The notes: a model not told the origin generated them from the sequence alone. DNA of 11,493 nt from an uncultured Collinsella sp. (GCA_900550355.1 URRT01000051.1:1-11493), one strand, 5' to 3'. Counted from the stretch's first letter, positions 1 through 6,718 are shown. Numbers and translations are program-made.

Positions 1-63
1 GATTAATGGATGGAAACGGGTGTTCTATCGGGACACACATTTTGTCCTATAAGCCTATGTGCC

Positions 64-108
64 AAAAAGGCCGCCTAGGACGTATGCTTGGTCCTAGGCG
101 GCCTTTTT
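64..108 (-). terminator. Bidirectional intrinsic terminator
   Basis: A perfect 18-base inverted repeat (arms 64-81 and 91-108, 9-base loop) has a GC-rich core (GGCCGCCTAGGAC) flanked by A-run and T-run. It therefore gives a hairpin plus U-tract on either strand. It lies about 85 bases downstream of the minus-strand fructokinase stop and probably ends that transcript. It could equally stop a plus- or minus-strand gene outside the left edge. Positions 1-63 show nothing else I can support. Confidence 0.9.
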
Positions 109-126
109 TATTAGAAGGCTTATATA

Positions 127-177
127 GGGCGTGGTGGCGTCGTTCCGTAGGTTGGATTTGCCGGGCGCGCCACGCCC
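127..177. repeat. Inverted repeat GGGCGTGG/CCACGCCC downstream of fructokinase
   Basis: Perfect 8-base arms (127-134 and 170-177) enclose 35 bases, lying between the fructokinase stop and the strong terminator. There is no T-run after it on either strand, so it is not an intrinsic terminator on its own. It may form a stable 3'-UTR stem that protects or folds the mRNA end; that role is inference. Confidence 0.45.
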
Positions 178-191
178 TGTGGGTGCGTCTG

Positions 192-1082
192 TTACTGAAG
201 CGCCTGCGCGCCCAGGGCCAGGCAGCCCATGATGCCCTGCTTGCCCTCGAGGCTGTTGTTGACAATGTAGGAATCGATGTCGTTGACCTCGGGCGTGACG
301 ATATAGCCGTTGAGCATCTCGGCGCACTTTTTACGTGCGAGCGGCACGATGGGGGTGTGGTCGGCCACGCCGCCGCCGATGATGATCTTCTGCGGGGCAT
401 AGCACAGCGTGTAGGTCATGAGTGCCTGTGCAAGGTAGCCTGCGAGGAGGTCCATGGCCTCCGGGTCATCGGCCATGTCTCCGGCGCTCTTGCCATCCCA
501 GCGCTTTTTAACGCCAGGGCCGGCGATGAGGCCCTCGAGGCAGTTGTCATGGAAGGGGCAGGCGCTGTGCTCGCCAATGGTGTCGCGCGGGTCGCGCGTG
601 ACCAGGATGTGGCCAGCCTCGGGATGCATCATGCCGTGCACGAGCTGACCGCCCGAGAGCACGCCGGCGCCCACGCCGGTGCCGATGGTCAGGTAGACCA
701 CGTCGGTGAGGCCCTGGGCGCAACCAAAGGTGACCTCGCCCAGGCAGGCGACGTTGACATCGGTGTCGTAGCCACAGGGAATATTGAGCTCGTTTTGGAT
801 GGTGCCCAGCAGGTCGAAGTAGCGCCATGCCGTTTTGGGCGTCTCTAGAATCTTGCCGTATTGGGGCGAGGCGGGGTTGACTGCGGTAGGGCCAAAGGCG
901 CCAATGCCCAGCGCGGCGATGCCCTTGTCGGCAAACCATGCGTTGACGGCCTCGACGGTTTCCTGCGGGGTCGTGGTCGCGATCTGCTCGCGCTCCAGGA
1001 CCGTACCGTCTGCATAGCCCGTGGCGCAGACCATCTTGGTGCCGCCGGCCTCGAGCGCTCCGATAAGCTGCTGTTCTGCCAT
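192..1082 (-). CDS. ROK family fructokinase (zinc-containing type)
   Basis: A 296-residue cytoplasmic sugar kinase predicted to phosphorylate fructose to fructose-6-phosphate with ATP. Visible motifs are the N-terminal phosphate-binding loop GALEAGGTK (residues 8-16), DTDVN around the catalytic Asp (106-110), the glycine-rich LTIGTGVGAGV (131-141), and the ROK zinc site formed by H158, C175, H178 and C181 within HSACPFHDNCLEGL. IIGGGV (235-239) is near the C-terminal lobe. Length matches the YdhR/GmuE-type fructokinases. The Met at 1082 was chosen because a purine-rich GAGAGAGG sits 8 bases upstream; the frame extends to 1139 but that part has no family similarity or ribosome site. Terminators on both sides suggest a single-gene unit. 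Mannose or another hexose is possible as substrate, since ROK kinases can be broad. Confidence 0.9.
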   Translation of the reverse strand: MAEQQLIGALEAGGTKMVCATGYADGTVLEREQIATTTPQETVEAVNAWFADKGIAALGIGAFGPTAVNPASPQYGKILETPKTAWRYFDLLGTIQNELNIPCGYDTDVNVACLGEVTFGCAQGLTDVVYLTIGTGVGAGVLSGGQLVHGMMHPEAGHILVTRDPRDTIGEHSACPFHDNCLEGLIAGPGVKKRWDGKSAGDMADDPEAMDLLAGYLAQALMTYTLCYAPQKIIIGGGVADHTPIVPLARKKCAEMLNGYIVTPEVNDIDSYIVNNSLEGKQGIMGCLALGAQALQ

Positions 1083-1120
1083 AGTATTCCTCTCTCTGGG
1101 ACGAGTTGCTCCGTGACTAA

Positions 1121-1126
1121 AGTATA
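1121..1126 (-). promoter_or_regulatory. Possible -10 box (TATACT) for the fructokinase gene
   Basis: On the minus strand TATACT lies about 38 bases upstream of the chosen start and just downstream of the preceding terminator, where a promoter is required if that terminator works. No good -35 hexamer is found 16-18 bases upstream, so the call is weak. Confidence 0.3.
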
Positions 1127-1157
1127 GAGCTCTAAACAATTTAAGAAAGCGTTATAG

Positions 1158-1198
1158 AAAGAAGCCCCGCAACTCGGTGGGCGGTGCGGGGCTTCTTT
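1158..1198 (-). terminator. Intrinsic terminator after the aminotransferase
   Basis: A perfect 13-base inverted repeat (1158-1170 and 1186-1198, core GAAGCCCCGC, 15-base loop) has a T-rich 3' side on the minus strand. It sits 26 bases downstream of the aminotransferase stop and upstream of the fructokinase start. It separates the two genes into different transcripts. Confidence 0.85.
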
Positions 1199-1223
1199 GG
1201 TTGCTCTAGTTGTCGGGCTGTCC

Positions 1224-2405
1224 TTACCCGCGCGGCTTGATTTTATCACGTAGCGACTTGAGGTTCTCCAATGCCGCGTTAAGCGTCTCGTCTCGCTTGG
1301 CAAAGTGGAAACGAATCAGGTGGTTGACGGGCTCGCGGAAGAAGCTCGAGCCGGGCACGGCGCCCACACCCACCTTAGACGCGAGGTCCTCGCAGAATTC
1401 GAGGTCGCTGTCATAGCCAAACTCAGAGATGTCCATCATGACGTAGTAGGCGCCCTGCGGCACGTTATGCTCAAGACCGATGCTGTCGAGTCCCTGGCAG
1501 AACAGGTCGCGCTTGGCGGTGTAGAGGTCGAGGACCTCATCGTAATAGCTGTCGTCGAATTTGAGGGCGGTGACGACGGCTTCCTGCAGGGGAGCGGCGG
1601 CGCCCACGGTGAGAAAGTCGTGGACCTTTTTGATGCGCTCGGTGATTTCGGCAGGGGCGATAGTGTAGCCCAGACGCCAGCCGGTGATGGAGTAGGTCTT
1701 GGACAGCGAGCTGCAGCTGATGGTGCGCTCAAACATGCCGGGCAGCGTGGCCATATAGACGTGCTCGTGGGGCGCGTAGACGATGTGCTCGTAGACCTCG
1801 TCGGTGATGCAGTAGGTGTCGTACTTTTTGCAGAGGTCGGCGATAAAGGTGAGCTCATCGCGTGTAAAGACCTTGCCGCAGGGGTTGGAAGGGTTGCACA
1901 GGACGATGGCCTTGGGGTCGTTGTCGCGGAAGGCCGCCTCGAGTGTCTCGCGGTCAAAGTCGAATGTGGGCGGGTTGAGCGGCACGTAGATGGGCTCGGC
2001 ACCCGAAAGGATCGTGTCGGCGCCGTAGTTCTCGTAGAACGGCGAGAAGATGACGACCTTGTCGCCGGGGTTGGTGACCGTCATCATGGCGGCCATCATG
2101 GCCTCGGTGGAGCCGCAGGTGACTACGATATTCTGGTTGGGGTCGACCGGCATGCCCATAAAGTGCTCCTGCTTGGCGGCAAGCGCCTCACGCATGGCCT
2201 GGGAGCCCCAGGTGATGGAGTACTGGTGGTAAAGCGGCTTGGGGTCGGTGGCGATGGTGCTCAGACTGTTGAGCAGCTGCGCTGAGGGGTCGAAGTCAGG
2301 GAAGCCCTGCGACAGGTTGACGGCGCCATACCTGTTGGAGATGCGCGTCATACGGCGGATGACGGAATCGGTAAACGTTGCCGTGCGGTTGGAGAGTTCT
2401 TTCAT
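1224..2405 (-). CDS. PLP-dependent class I/II aminotransferase
   Basis: A 393-residue fold-type I aminotransferase resembling the kynurenine/methionine aminotransferase (KAT/YbdL) group. It moves an amino group from an amino acid to a 2-oxo acid in the cytoplasm. Visible features are the N-terminal substrate region NLSQGFPDFDP (30-40), CNPSNPCGK (170-178), ITDEVYEHIVY with D202 and Y205 contacting PLP, the Schiff-base Lys K236 in SSLSKTYSITGWRLGY, and the carboxylate-binding R365 in HLIRFHFAK. Length is normal and no key residue is missing. The start at 2405 has AAAGGA five bases upstream; a Met six codons earlier (2423) lacks a ribosome site. Substrate cannot be told from the sequence; methionine, aromatic or branched-chain amino acids are all plausible. 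Divergent from the tRNA cluster. Confidence 0.92.
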   Translation of the reverse strand: MKELSNRTATFTDSVIRRMTRISNRYGAVNLSQGFPDFDPSAQLLNSLSTIATDPKPLYHQYSITWGSQAMREALAAKQEHFMGMPVDPNQNIVVTCGSTEAMMAAMMTVTNPGDKVVIFSPFYENYGADTILSGAEPIYVPLNPPTFDFDRETLEAAFRDNDPKAIVLCNPSNPCGKVFTRDELTFIADLCKKYDTYCITDEVYEHIVYAPHEHVYMATLPGMFERTISCSSLSKTYSITGWRLGYTIAPAEITERIKKVHDFLTVGAAAPLQEAVVTALKFDDSYYDEVLDLYTAKRDLFCQGLDSIGLEHNVPQGAYYVMMDISEFGYDSDLEFCEDLASKVGVGAVPGSSFFREPVNHLIRFHFAKRDETLNAALENLKSLRDKIKPRG

Positions 2406-2515
2406 GCCGGTCCTTTCGAGCATTTGCAGTGGGGCAAGTTTACTCCTATGAAACCGGTGGGATTTGCTCGAAATGGTCTCGAAAAACTCTTTTCAAAATT
2501 CTTGAAAATTGGGGC

Positions 2516-2544
2516 TTGCATCGCGTGGCGTTCCTTGCAATAAT
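2516..2544 (+). promoter_or_regulatory. Promoter of the tRNA cluster
   Basis: TTGCAT (2516-2521, 3 of 6 to the -35 consensus) and AATAAT (2539-2544, 5 of 6 to the -10 consensus) are separated by 17 bases. Transcription would start about 20 bases before tRNA-His. Immediately upstream is A/T-rich DNA containing a perfect dyad TTTTCAA/TTGAAAA (2490-2496 and 2502-2508), positioned like an UP element. Confidence 0.6.
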
Positions 2545-2570
2545 AGTCGAGCGCGAAGCGCACAGGACAC

Positions 2571-2648
2571 GGTGGGTGTAGCTCAGTTGGCTAGAGCGAC
2601 GGGTTGTGGTCCCGTAGGTCGAGGGTTCGAGTCCCTTTACCCACCCCA
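2571..2648 (+). tRNA. trnH: tRNA-His (GTG anticodon)
   Basis: A complete cloverleaf with anticodon GTG at 2606-2608 in the loop TTGTGGT. The acceptor stem GTGGGTG (2572-2578) pairs with TACCCAC (2638-2644), with one G-T pair. The extra 5' G at 2571 faces C73 at 2645, the identity signature of tRNA-His. CCA is encoded (2646-2648). It is the first gene of the three-tRNA cluster. Confidence 0.97.
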
Positions 2649-2670
2649 GTTCTTGCTTCGTGTTGATATC

Positions 2671-2746
2671 GGGTCGTTAGCTCAGTTGGTAGAGCAGGGG
2701 ACTCTTAATCCCAAGGTCCAGGGTTCGACACCCTGACGGCCCACCA
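2671..2746 (+). tRNA. trnK: tRNA-Lys (CTT anticodon), copy 1
   Basis: A cloverleaf with acceptor GGGTCGT (2671-2677) pairing with ACGGCCC (2736-2742), D-arm GCTCAGTTGGTAGAGC, anticodon loop CTCTTAA giving CTT, T-loop TTCGACA, A73 and encoded CCA. Base 27 (G) and base 43 (A) do not pair in the anticodon stem. It lies 22 bases after tRNA-His. Confidence 0.97.
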
Positions 2747-2759
2747 CACGATATCTCCT

Positions 2760-2785
2760 CTAAAGTCCGCCACAACGGACTTTAG
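2760..2785 (+). repeat. Hairpin between the two tRNA-Lys genes
   Basis: A perfect 10-base inverted repeat CTAAAGTCCG/CGGACTTTAG (2760-2769 and 2776-2785, 6-base loop) fills most of the spacer between the two lysine tRNAs. Only TTTG follows, not a full T-run, so it is at best a weak terminator. A precursor-processing stem is the more likely role, by inference. Confidence 0.6.
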
Positions 2786-2789
2786 CTTT

Positions 2790-2865
2790 GGGTTGTTAGC
2801 TCAGTTGGTAGAGCAGGGGACTCTTAATCCCAAGGTCCAGGGTTCGACCCCCTGACGGCCCACCA
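2790..2865 (+). tRNA. trnK: tRNA-Lys (CTT anticodon), copy 2
   Basis: Same fold and CTT anticodon as copy 1, with two base differences. Acceptor base 5 is T instead of C, giving two adjacent G-T wobbles (positions 4-69 and 5-68), and T-loop base 60 is C instead of A. CCA is encoded (2863-2865). The 27-43 G/A mismatch is shared by both copies. Confidence 0.96.
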
Positions 2866-2874
2866 AAGTATGTT

Positions 2875-2905
2875 AAAGCGACTGGCTTAGGCTGGTCGCT
2901 TTTTT
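2875..2905 (+). terminator. Terminator of the tRNA cluster
   Basis: Arms AAAGCGAC (2875-2882) and GTCGCTTT (2895-2902) are followed by a run of T to 2905, starting 10 bases after the last CCA. This is a typical intrinsic terminator closing the plus-strand tRNA transcript. Confidence 0.85.
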
Positions 2906-2961
2906 GTTAACTTCGCATGGGGTCGAACCCGAAAGGGCGCGGAGCTGAGAAATCTGCACCG

Positions 2962-3021
2962 TGATTCCCTTAGGGAAAACACGGCTAAAGCCCCGTAGGC
3001 GTGTTCTCCTTAGAGGAATCA
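2962..3021. repeat. Long imperfect inverted repeat downstream of flavoprotein gene
   Basis: Two 22-base arms (2962-2983 and 3000-3021) match at 18 positions in inverted orientation. Of the four others, two can form G-T wobbles, so an almost continuous stem with a 16-base loop is possible. Neither strand has a T-run after it, so it is not a standard terminator. It occupies the convergent space between the tRNA terminator and the flavoprotein stop. The rest of 2906-3080 shows no gene. Confidence 0.6.
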
Positions 3022-3080
3022 TGCTCACAGGGCTCGATGCATGTTGAAAAGTTGTGATCAAACTCAAAGTGAGAATCGAT

Positions 3081-4607
3081 TTAGTCTGCTCGATAGTGTG
3101 ATCCGAGACTTTCGGTTCGCTTACGCATGGCTTTGATCATTTCCTGTGCTAGTTGAATCTGCGATTGCAGGCGGGCGAGGGCTGCGACTTCGCTGTCCTG
3201 GGCTTTCTGTGTGCTCAAGGTCGTTGCCTCCGTCTTTAAGCCCTCAAGCTCGTGTAGTGCCTCGGATAGGCCCGTCTCGGTGCGGTTGATCATGCAATAG
3301 GTGCTCATCGTGTGCTTAAGGCCGTGTGTCAGGCGTTCGGCATCTGTTGCGGCTATGCCGTACTGGGGGAGGGCGATATCCGCCTTCAGGGCTGCCTCAG
3401 GCTCTTTTTGCGCTGCAAGGGCTGCCGATGCGCCTGCGATGCGTCCGAATACGATGCCGTTGGCGCTTGACAAGCCACCAATGCGGTCGGCGCCGTGCAT
3501 GCCGCCTGTCGCCTCGCCGCAGGCATAGAGGCCCTCAACGCCCGTGTACGCGGTCTTGTCGATTTTGATGCCGCCATTGGCGGCGTGGGCATACATCGCC
3601 ACACGCATCTCGTCGGTCGGCGCGATGCCGTGCTCGTCTTGGAGCCAGGTGGCAAAGGTCTGCACAAACTCGGGGACGTCCTCGCGGGGAAAGTCGTAGT
3701 GGAGTGCCAGGCCTTCGGCACCCGCTTGATCGATGGCAAGATCGATGGCGCTGGAAGCCAGGCGCGAAGTGAAGGGACCGTATCCGGAGCGCTGTTCAAG
3801 CAGATCGTCCAACTTTTCGTTGGCAATATCGACCGGCTGGTCGAACTTGACGTAACGCCAGGTCTTCTCGTTAAAGACCAGGTTGCGTTTGGGCTCAATG
3901 AAGCCGGGCATCATCTGCATGAACTCTATATTAGTAAGGGACGCACCGTGCGCCAGCGCGATGGCCTGTGATGAGCTGAGCACGTCAGCGGAAGTGAGGC
4001 TTCGCTCGAACAGGCCACCCGTGCCGCCCGCAGCGATGATAGTGGCCTTGGCTGCTATAGACACGAGATGCTCGTTTGCGCGGTCGTAGAGCACGGTTCC
4101 GGTTATTCTGCCGTTCGTGTCCTCAAAAAGGTCGATAAGCTCATGGCGGGGGAGCAGGCGAATGCCGAGAGTCTCGATCTGGGCCGTACACGCGTCCTCA
4201 AGGGGCTTGCGGGTGAGGCCGCGCCACATTCGCGTCTTATGGTCAAAGCAGGGGATAAATTGCTTTTGCTGGGCGCTCTCGGCGCTTTGCGGATGCTGGA
4301 GTTCAACACCCAGATCCTGCTCGAGCCATTGGATGGCCTTAGGAATGCCGTGGACAAACGTCTGGACGAGCGTAGGGTCGGCAACGCCGCCGCCCACGGC
4401 CTGGATGGTGTCGATGAGGTCCTGCTCGTCGCCTTCGTCGACGGGGCCAATAAGGCCCAGGCCCCAGGTGCCCGGGAAAAAGCTAGATCCGCTCATGGTC
4501 TTGCCGGCGCTTGCGATGGTAACGGTTGCGCCTGCACGAGCTGCCTCTATGGCGGCGCAAAGGCCTGCAATGCCCGATCCAATTACCAGTACATCAGTCG
4601 ATTCCAT
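3081..4607 (-). CDS. FAD-dependent oxidoreductase, aspartate oxidase/fumarate reductase flavoprotein family
   Basis: A 508-residue FAD_binding_2 flavoprotein. It shows the dinucleotide-binding fold VLVIGSGIAGLCAAIEAARA (6-25), a second FAD contact IIAAGGTGG (190-198), a capping region, and the FAD-closing HGADRIGGLSSANGIVFGR (371-389). A helical tail ends in the family-typical RTESLGSHYRAD. By alignment to NadB, H341 and R375 are kept, but the usual QFHP segment reads QMMPG (231-235), so one catalytic His is replaced by Met. No nadA, nadC or fumarate reductase iron-sulfur or membrane subunits are adjacent. It probably oxidises or reduces a carboxylated substrate, but aspartate oxidase activity should not be assumed. 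Start at 4607 has AAAGGA upstream; an earlier Met at 4664 has no family similarity. No signal peptide. Confidence 0.82.
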   Translation of the reverse strand: MESTDVLVIGSGIAGLCAAIEAARAGATVTIASAGKTMSGSSFFPGTWGLGLIGPVDEGDEQDLIDTIQAVGGGVADPTLVQTFVHGIPKAIQWLEQDLGVELQHPQSAESAQQKQFIPCFDHKTRMWRGLTRKPLEDACTAQIETLGIRLLPRHELIDLFEDTNGRITGTVLYDRANEHLVSIAAKATIIAAGGTGGLFERSLTSADVLSSSQAIALAHGASLTNIEFMQMMPGFIEPKRNLVFNEKTWRYVKFDQPVDIANEKLDDLLEQRSGYGPFTSRLASSAIDLAIDQAGAEGLALHYDFPREDVPEFVQTFATWLQDEHGIAPTDEMRVAMYAHAANGGIKIDKTAYTGVEGLYACGEATGGMHGADRIGGLSSANGIVFGRIAGASAALAAQKEPEAALKADIALPQYGIAATDAERLTHGLKHTMSTYCMINRTETGLSEALHELEGLKTEATTLSTQKAQDSEVAALARLQSQIQLAQEMIKAMRKRTESLGSHYRAD

Positions 4608-4703
4608 CGGATTCCTTTCTCGTCCGGCGCATTGTCGCACGGGTGATCGGCAATGGGGCCGCAAAGACTCGGCAAATCGGTAAAGGGCAAATATGGCAGG
4701 TGG

Positions 4704-4726
4704 GCGTCATGGACGCTCTGACGCTC
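4704..4726. repeat. Possible operator: GCGTC-ATG-GACGC with repeated GACGCTC
   Basis: A perfect dyad GCGTC/GACGC (4704-4708 and 4712-4716) overlaps a direct repeat of GACGCTC (4712-4718 and 4720-4726). It lies about 100 bases upstream of the flavoprotein start, a place where a regulator could bind. No convincing promoter was seen nearby, so the role is only a suggestion. Confidence 0.25.
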
Positions 4727-4795
4727 CATCTCATCACATCTTGTATTTCTCCCCAACTGATATATCGGCATTAGCTACCCTGCGACAGCGCAAAC

Positions 4796-4828
4796 AAAAA
4801 GAGCCGCTACCCGGGTGGGTAGCGGCTC
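4796..4828 (-). terminator. Intrinsic terminator of the NifU-like/GGGtGRT operon
   Basis: Perfect 12-base arms GAGCCGCTACCC (4801-4812) and GGGTAGCGGCTC (4817-4828) form a hairpin with a 4-base loop. On the minus strand it is followed by TTTTT (4796-4800). It sits 35 bases after the GGGtGRT stop codon and ends the two-gene transcript. Confidence 0.92.
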
Positions 4829-4863
4829 CAAAGCTCAACTATATGAGCATCGCGCGGGCGCGA

Positions 4864-5868
4864 CTAGGCCTTGAGGGCCTCCTCGACGGCGACAGCGCAG
4901 GCGACGGTGGCACCGACCATGGGGTTGTTGCCCATGCCGATGAGACCCATCATGTCGACGTGCGCAGGCACGGAGGAAGAACCGGCGAACTGGGCGTCGG
5001 AGTGCATGCGGCCCATGGTGTCGGTCATGCCGTAAGAGGCAGGGCCGGCGCCCATGTTGTCCGGGTGCAGGGTACGGCCAGTGCCGCCACCAGAAGCAAC
5101 GGAGAAGTACTTCTTGCCAGCCTCGAGGCGCTCCTTCTTGTAGGTGCCAGCGACGGGGTGCTGGAAGCGCGTGGGGTTGGTGGAGTTACCGGTGATCGAG
5201 ATGTCGACGTTCTCGTGCCACATGATGGCAACGCCCTCGCGGACGTCGTCGGCGCCGTAGCAGTTGACGGCGGCGCGGGGACCATCGGAGTAGGGGATGG
5301 TCTCGACGACCTTGAGCTCGCCCGTGAAGTAGTCGAACTGGGTCTTCACGTAGGTGAAGCCGTTGATGCGGGCGATGATCTGAGCAGCGTCCTTGCCCAG
5401 ACCGTTGAGGATGACGCGCAGCGGCTTCTTGCGAGCCTTGTTGGCGTTCAGAGCCAGACCGATAGCGCCCTCAGCGGCAGCGAAGGACTCGTGGCCGGCC
5501 AGGAAGGCGAAGCACTCGGTGTCGTCGGAGAGTAGCATAGCGCCCAGGTTGCCGTGGCCCAGACCGACCTTGCGGTCCTCAGCGACGGAGCCGGGGACGG
5601 TGAAGGCCTGGATGCCCTCGCCGATGATGGCGGCAGCCTCAGAAGCGGACTTGGCGCCACGCTTGACAGCGAGAGCGCAACCGAGGGTGTAGGCCCACTC
5701 GGCGTTCTGGAAGGCGATGGACTGGGTGTTGTTGACGATCTCACGCGGGTTGAAGCCCTTGTCGGTGCAGATCTGCAGAGCTTCCTCGAGGGAGGCGATG
5801 CCGTTGTCGGCGAGGCACTTGTTGATCTTGTCAGCGCGGCGCTCGTAACCTTCGAACGTAACAGTCAT
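4864..5868 (-). CDS. GGGtGRT family protein (function unknown)
   Basis: A 334-residue soluble protein carrying the signature GGGTGRT at residues 260-266, which defines the GGGtGRT family. The family is widespread in anaerobes and, as far as I know, has no established biochemical role. Other visible blocks are glycine-rich GLGHGNLGAMLL (102-113), AFLAGHESFAAAEGAIG (121-137), HENVDISITGNSTNPTRFQHP (218-238) and a C-terminal GLIGMGNNPMVGATVACAVA (308-327). Cysteines are at 18, 34, 64, 119, 203 and 324, not in a CxxC cluster. No membrane segment or signal peptide. Start at 5868 has GGGAGG eight bases upstream. It is the second gene of an operon, 18 bases after the NifU-like scaffold, suggesting a joint role, perhaps binding or using a metal cluster. 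That role is inference; the family call is firm. Confidence 0.88.
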   Translation of the reverse strand: MTVTFEGYERRADKINKCLADNGIASLEEALQICTDKGFNPREIVNNTQSIAFQNAEWAYTLGCALAVKRGAKSASEAAAIIGEGIQAFTVPGSVAEDRKVGLGHGNLGAMLLSDDTECFAFLAGHESFAAAEGAIGLALNANKARKKPLRVILNGLGKDAAQIIARINGFTYVKTQFDYFTGELKVVETIPYSDGPRAAVNCYGADDVREGVAIMWHENVDISITGNSTNPTRFQHPVAGTYKKERLEAGKKYFSVASGGGTGRTLHPDNMGAGPASYGMTDTMGRMHSDAQFAGSSSVPAHVDMMGLIGMGNNPMVGATVACAVAVEEALKA

Positions 5869-5886
5869 AGTTATTTCCCTCCCTTT

Positions 5887-6621
5887 CTACTCGTGAACCG
5901 GGAACACGCTGGCGACGGAGTGAGTCTCCTCGTCGGTGCGCGGGTCGATGTACTTGGCGGCGTTCTCCCACTGGCCATAGTGACCCATGGCGCCGGAGAT
6001 GGCCTCCTCGGGGGTCTTGCCGGCCTTGACGGCGTCGGTGAACTTACCGAGGTTCAGGAACTCGAACGCGATGATCTCGTTCTTGTCGTTGAGAGCCATG
6101 CGGGTGACGTAGCCCTGAGCGAGCTCGAGGTAACGAGCGCCCTTGGCCTTGGTGCCGAACATGGTGCCGACCTGAGAGCGAAGGCCCTTGCCGAGGTCGT
6201 CGAGGGAGGCGCCCACGGGCAGGCCGCCCTCGGAGAACGCGGTCTGGCTGCGGCCGTAAACGATCTGCAGGAAGATCTCGCGCATGGCAACGTTGATAGC
6301 GTCGCAGACGAGGTCGGTGTTGAGGGCCTCGAGGATGGTCTTACCGGGAAGGATCTCGGAAGCCATGGCGGCAGAGTGGGTCATGCCCGAGCAGCCGATG
6401 GTCTCAACGAGGGCCTCCTCGATGATGCCGTCCTTGACGTTCAGCGTGAGCTTGCAGGCGCCCTGCTGAGGTGCGCACCAACCCACACCGTGCGTAAGAC
6501 CGGAGATGTCGGAAATCTCCTTGGCCTGGACCCACTTGCCCTCCTCGGGGATGGGTGCGGGGCCGTGGTATGCACCCTTGGCAACGGGGCACATGTTCTC
6601 CACTTCCTGTGAGTACTGCAT
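5887..6621 (-). CDS. NifU/IscU-like Fe-S scaffold homologue with C-terminal extension
   Basis: A 244-residue protein whose residues 45-125 resemble the U-type scaffold fold. The stretch LNVKDGIIEEALVETIGCSG aligns with LRVENGVIEEASFTGHGCAI of the SufU encoded further right. C77 matches the second scaffold cysteine and C106 (LVCDAINVAMREI) plausibly the third. The first is not at the usual place: C49 and C56 lie on either side of it, and C11 is extra. Residues 126-244 form an extension absent from SufU and IscU, rich in charged and aromatic residues, ending QWENAAKYIDPRTDEETHS-type sequence. It is commonly annotated as a hypothetical Fe-S assembly scaffold. First gene of the operon with the GGGtGRT protein; start at 6621 has GGAGAGG close upstream. 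True cluster-scaffold activity is not proven. Confidence 0.82.
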   Translation of the reverse strand: MQYSQEVENMCPVAKGAYHGPAPIPEEGKWVQAKEISDISGLTHGVGWCAPQQGACKLTLNVKDGIIEEALVETIGCSGMTHSAAMASEILPGKTILEALNTDLVCDAINVAMREIFLQIVYGRSQTAFSEGGLPVGASLDDLGKGLRSQVGTMFGTKAKGARYLELAQGYVTRMALNDKNEIIAFEFLNLGKFTDAVKAGKTPEEAISGAMGHYGQWENAAKYIDPRTDEETHSVASVFPVHE

Positions 6622-6711
6622 GCCTCTCCTCTCTATCGTGTTGGCGTCCCGTCTGGGGTCGTGGCTGGCGATTGCCGGTTGAACCCAAAAAGGGACATGA
6701 CATGCAGCCCC

Positions 6712-6718
6712 TATAATA
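6712..6718 (-). promoter_or_regulatory. Possible -10 box of the NifU-like/GGGtGRT operon
   Basis: The minus strand reads TATTAT (6713-6718), one base off consensus, about 92 bases upstream of the NifU-like start. The plus strand at 6712-6717 reads a perfect TATAAT, so a promoter could also face the transposase. Neither orientation has a convincing -35 hexamer at 16-18 bases. Confidence 0.3.

Noticed and set aside
6..848. 280-residue plus-strand frame
   Set aside because: It is the antisense of the fructokinase gene; composition is low-complexity Gly/Ala/Val/His as expected from a GC-rich complement, with no ribosome site or family motif.
1305..2285. 326-residue plus-strand frame
   Set aside because: Antisense of the aminotransferase, which has full PLP motifs; the plus-strand translation has none.
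2919..2930. Inverted copy of the tRNA T-arm core (GGGGTCGAACCC versus GGGTTCGACCCC at 2840-2851) as an attachment site
   Set aside because: Only 12 bases and nearly self-complementary, so chance is likely; no integrase gene or direct repeat of the tRNA 3' end is present.
2873..3067. 64-residue minus-strand frame downstream of the flavoprotein
   Set aside because: It runs through the inverted repeat and into the tRNA terminator, and has no recognisable similarity.
5554..6612. 352-residue plus-strand frame, and the similar one at 4693-5535
   Set aside because: Long antisense frames across the GGGtGRT and NifU-like genes, caused by codon bias; no domain recognised.
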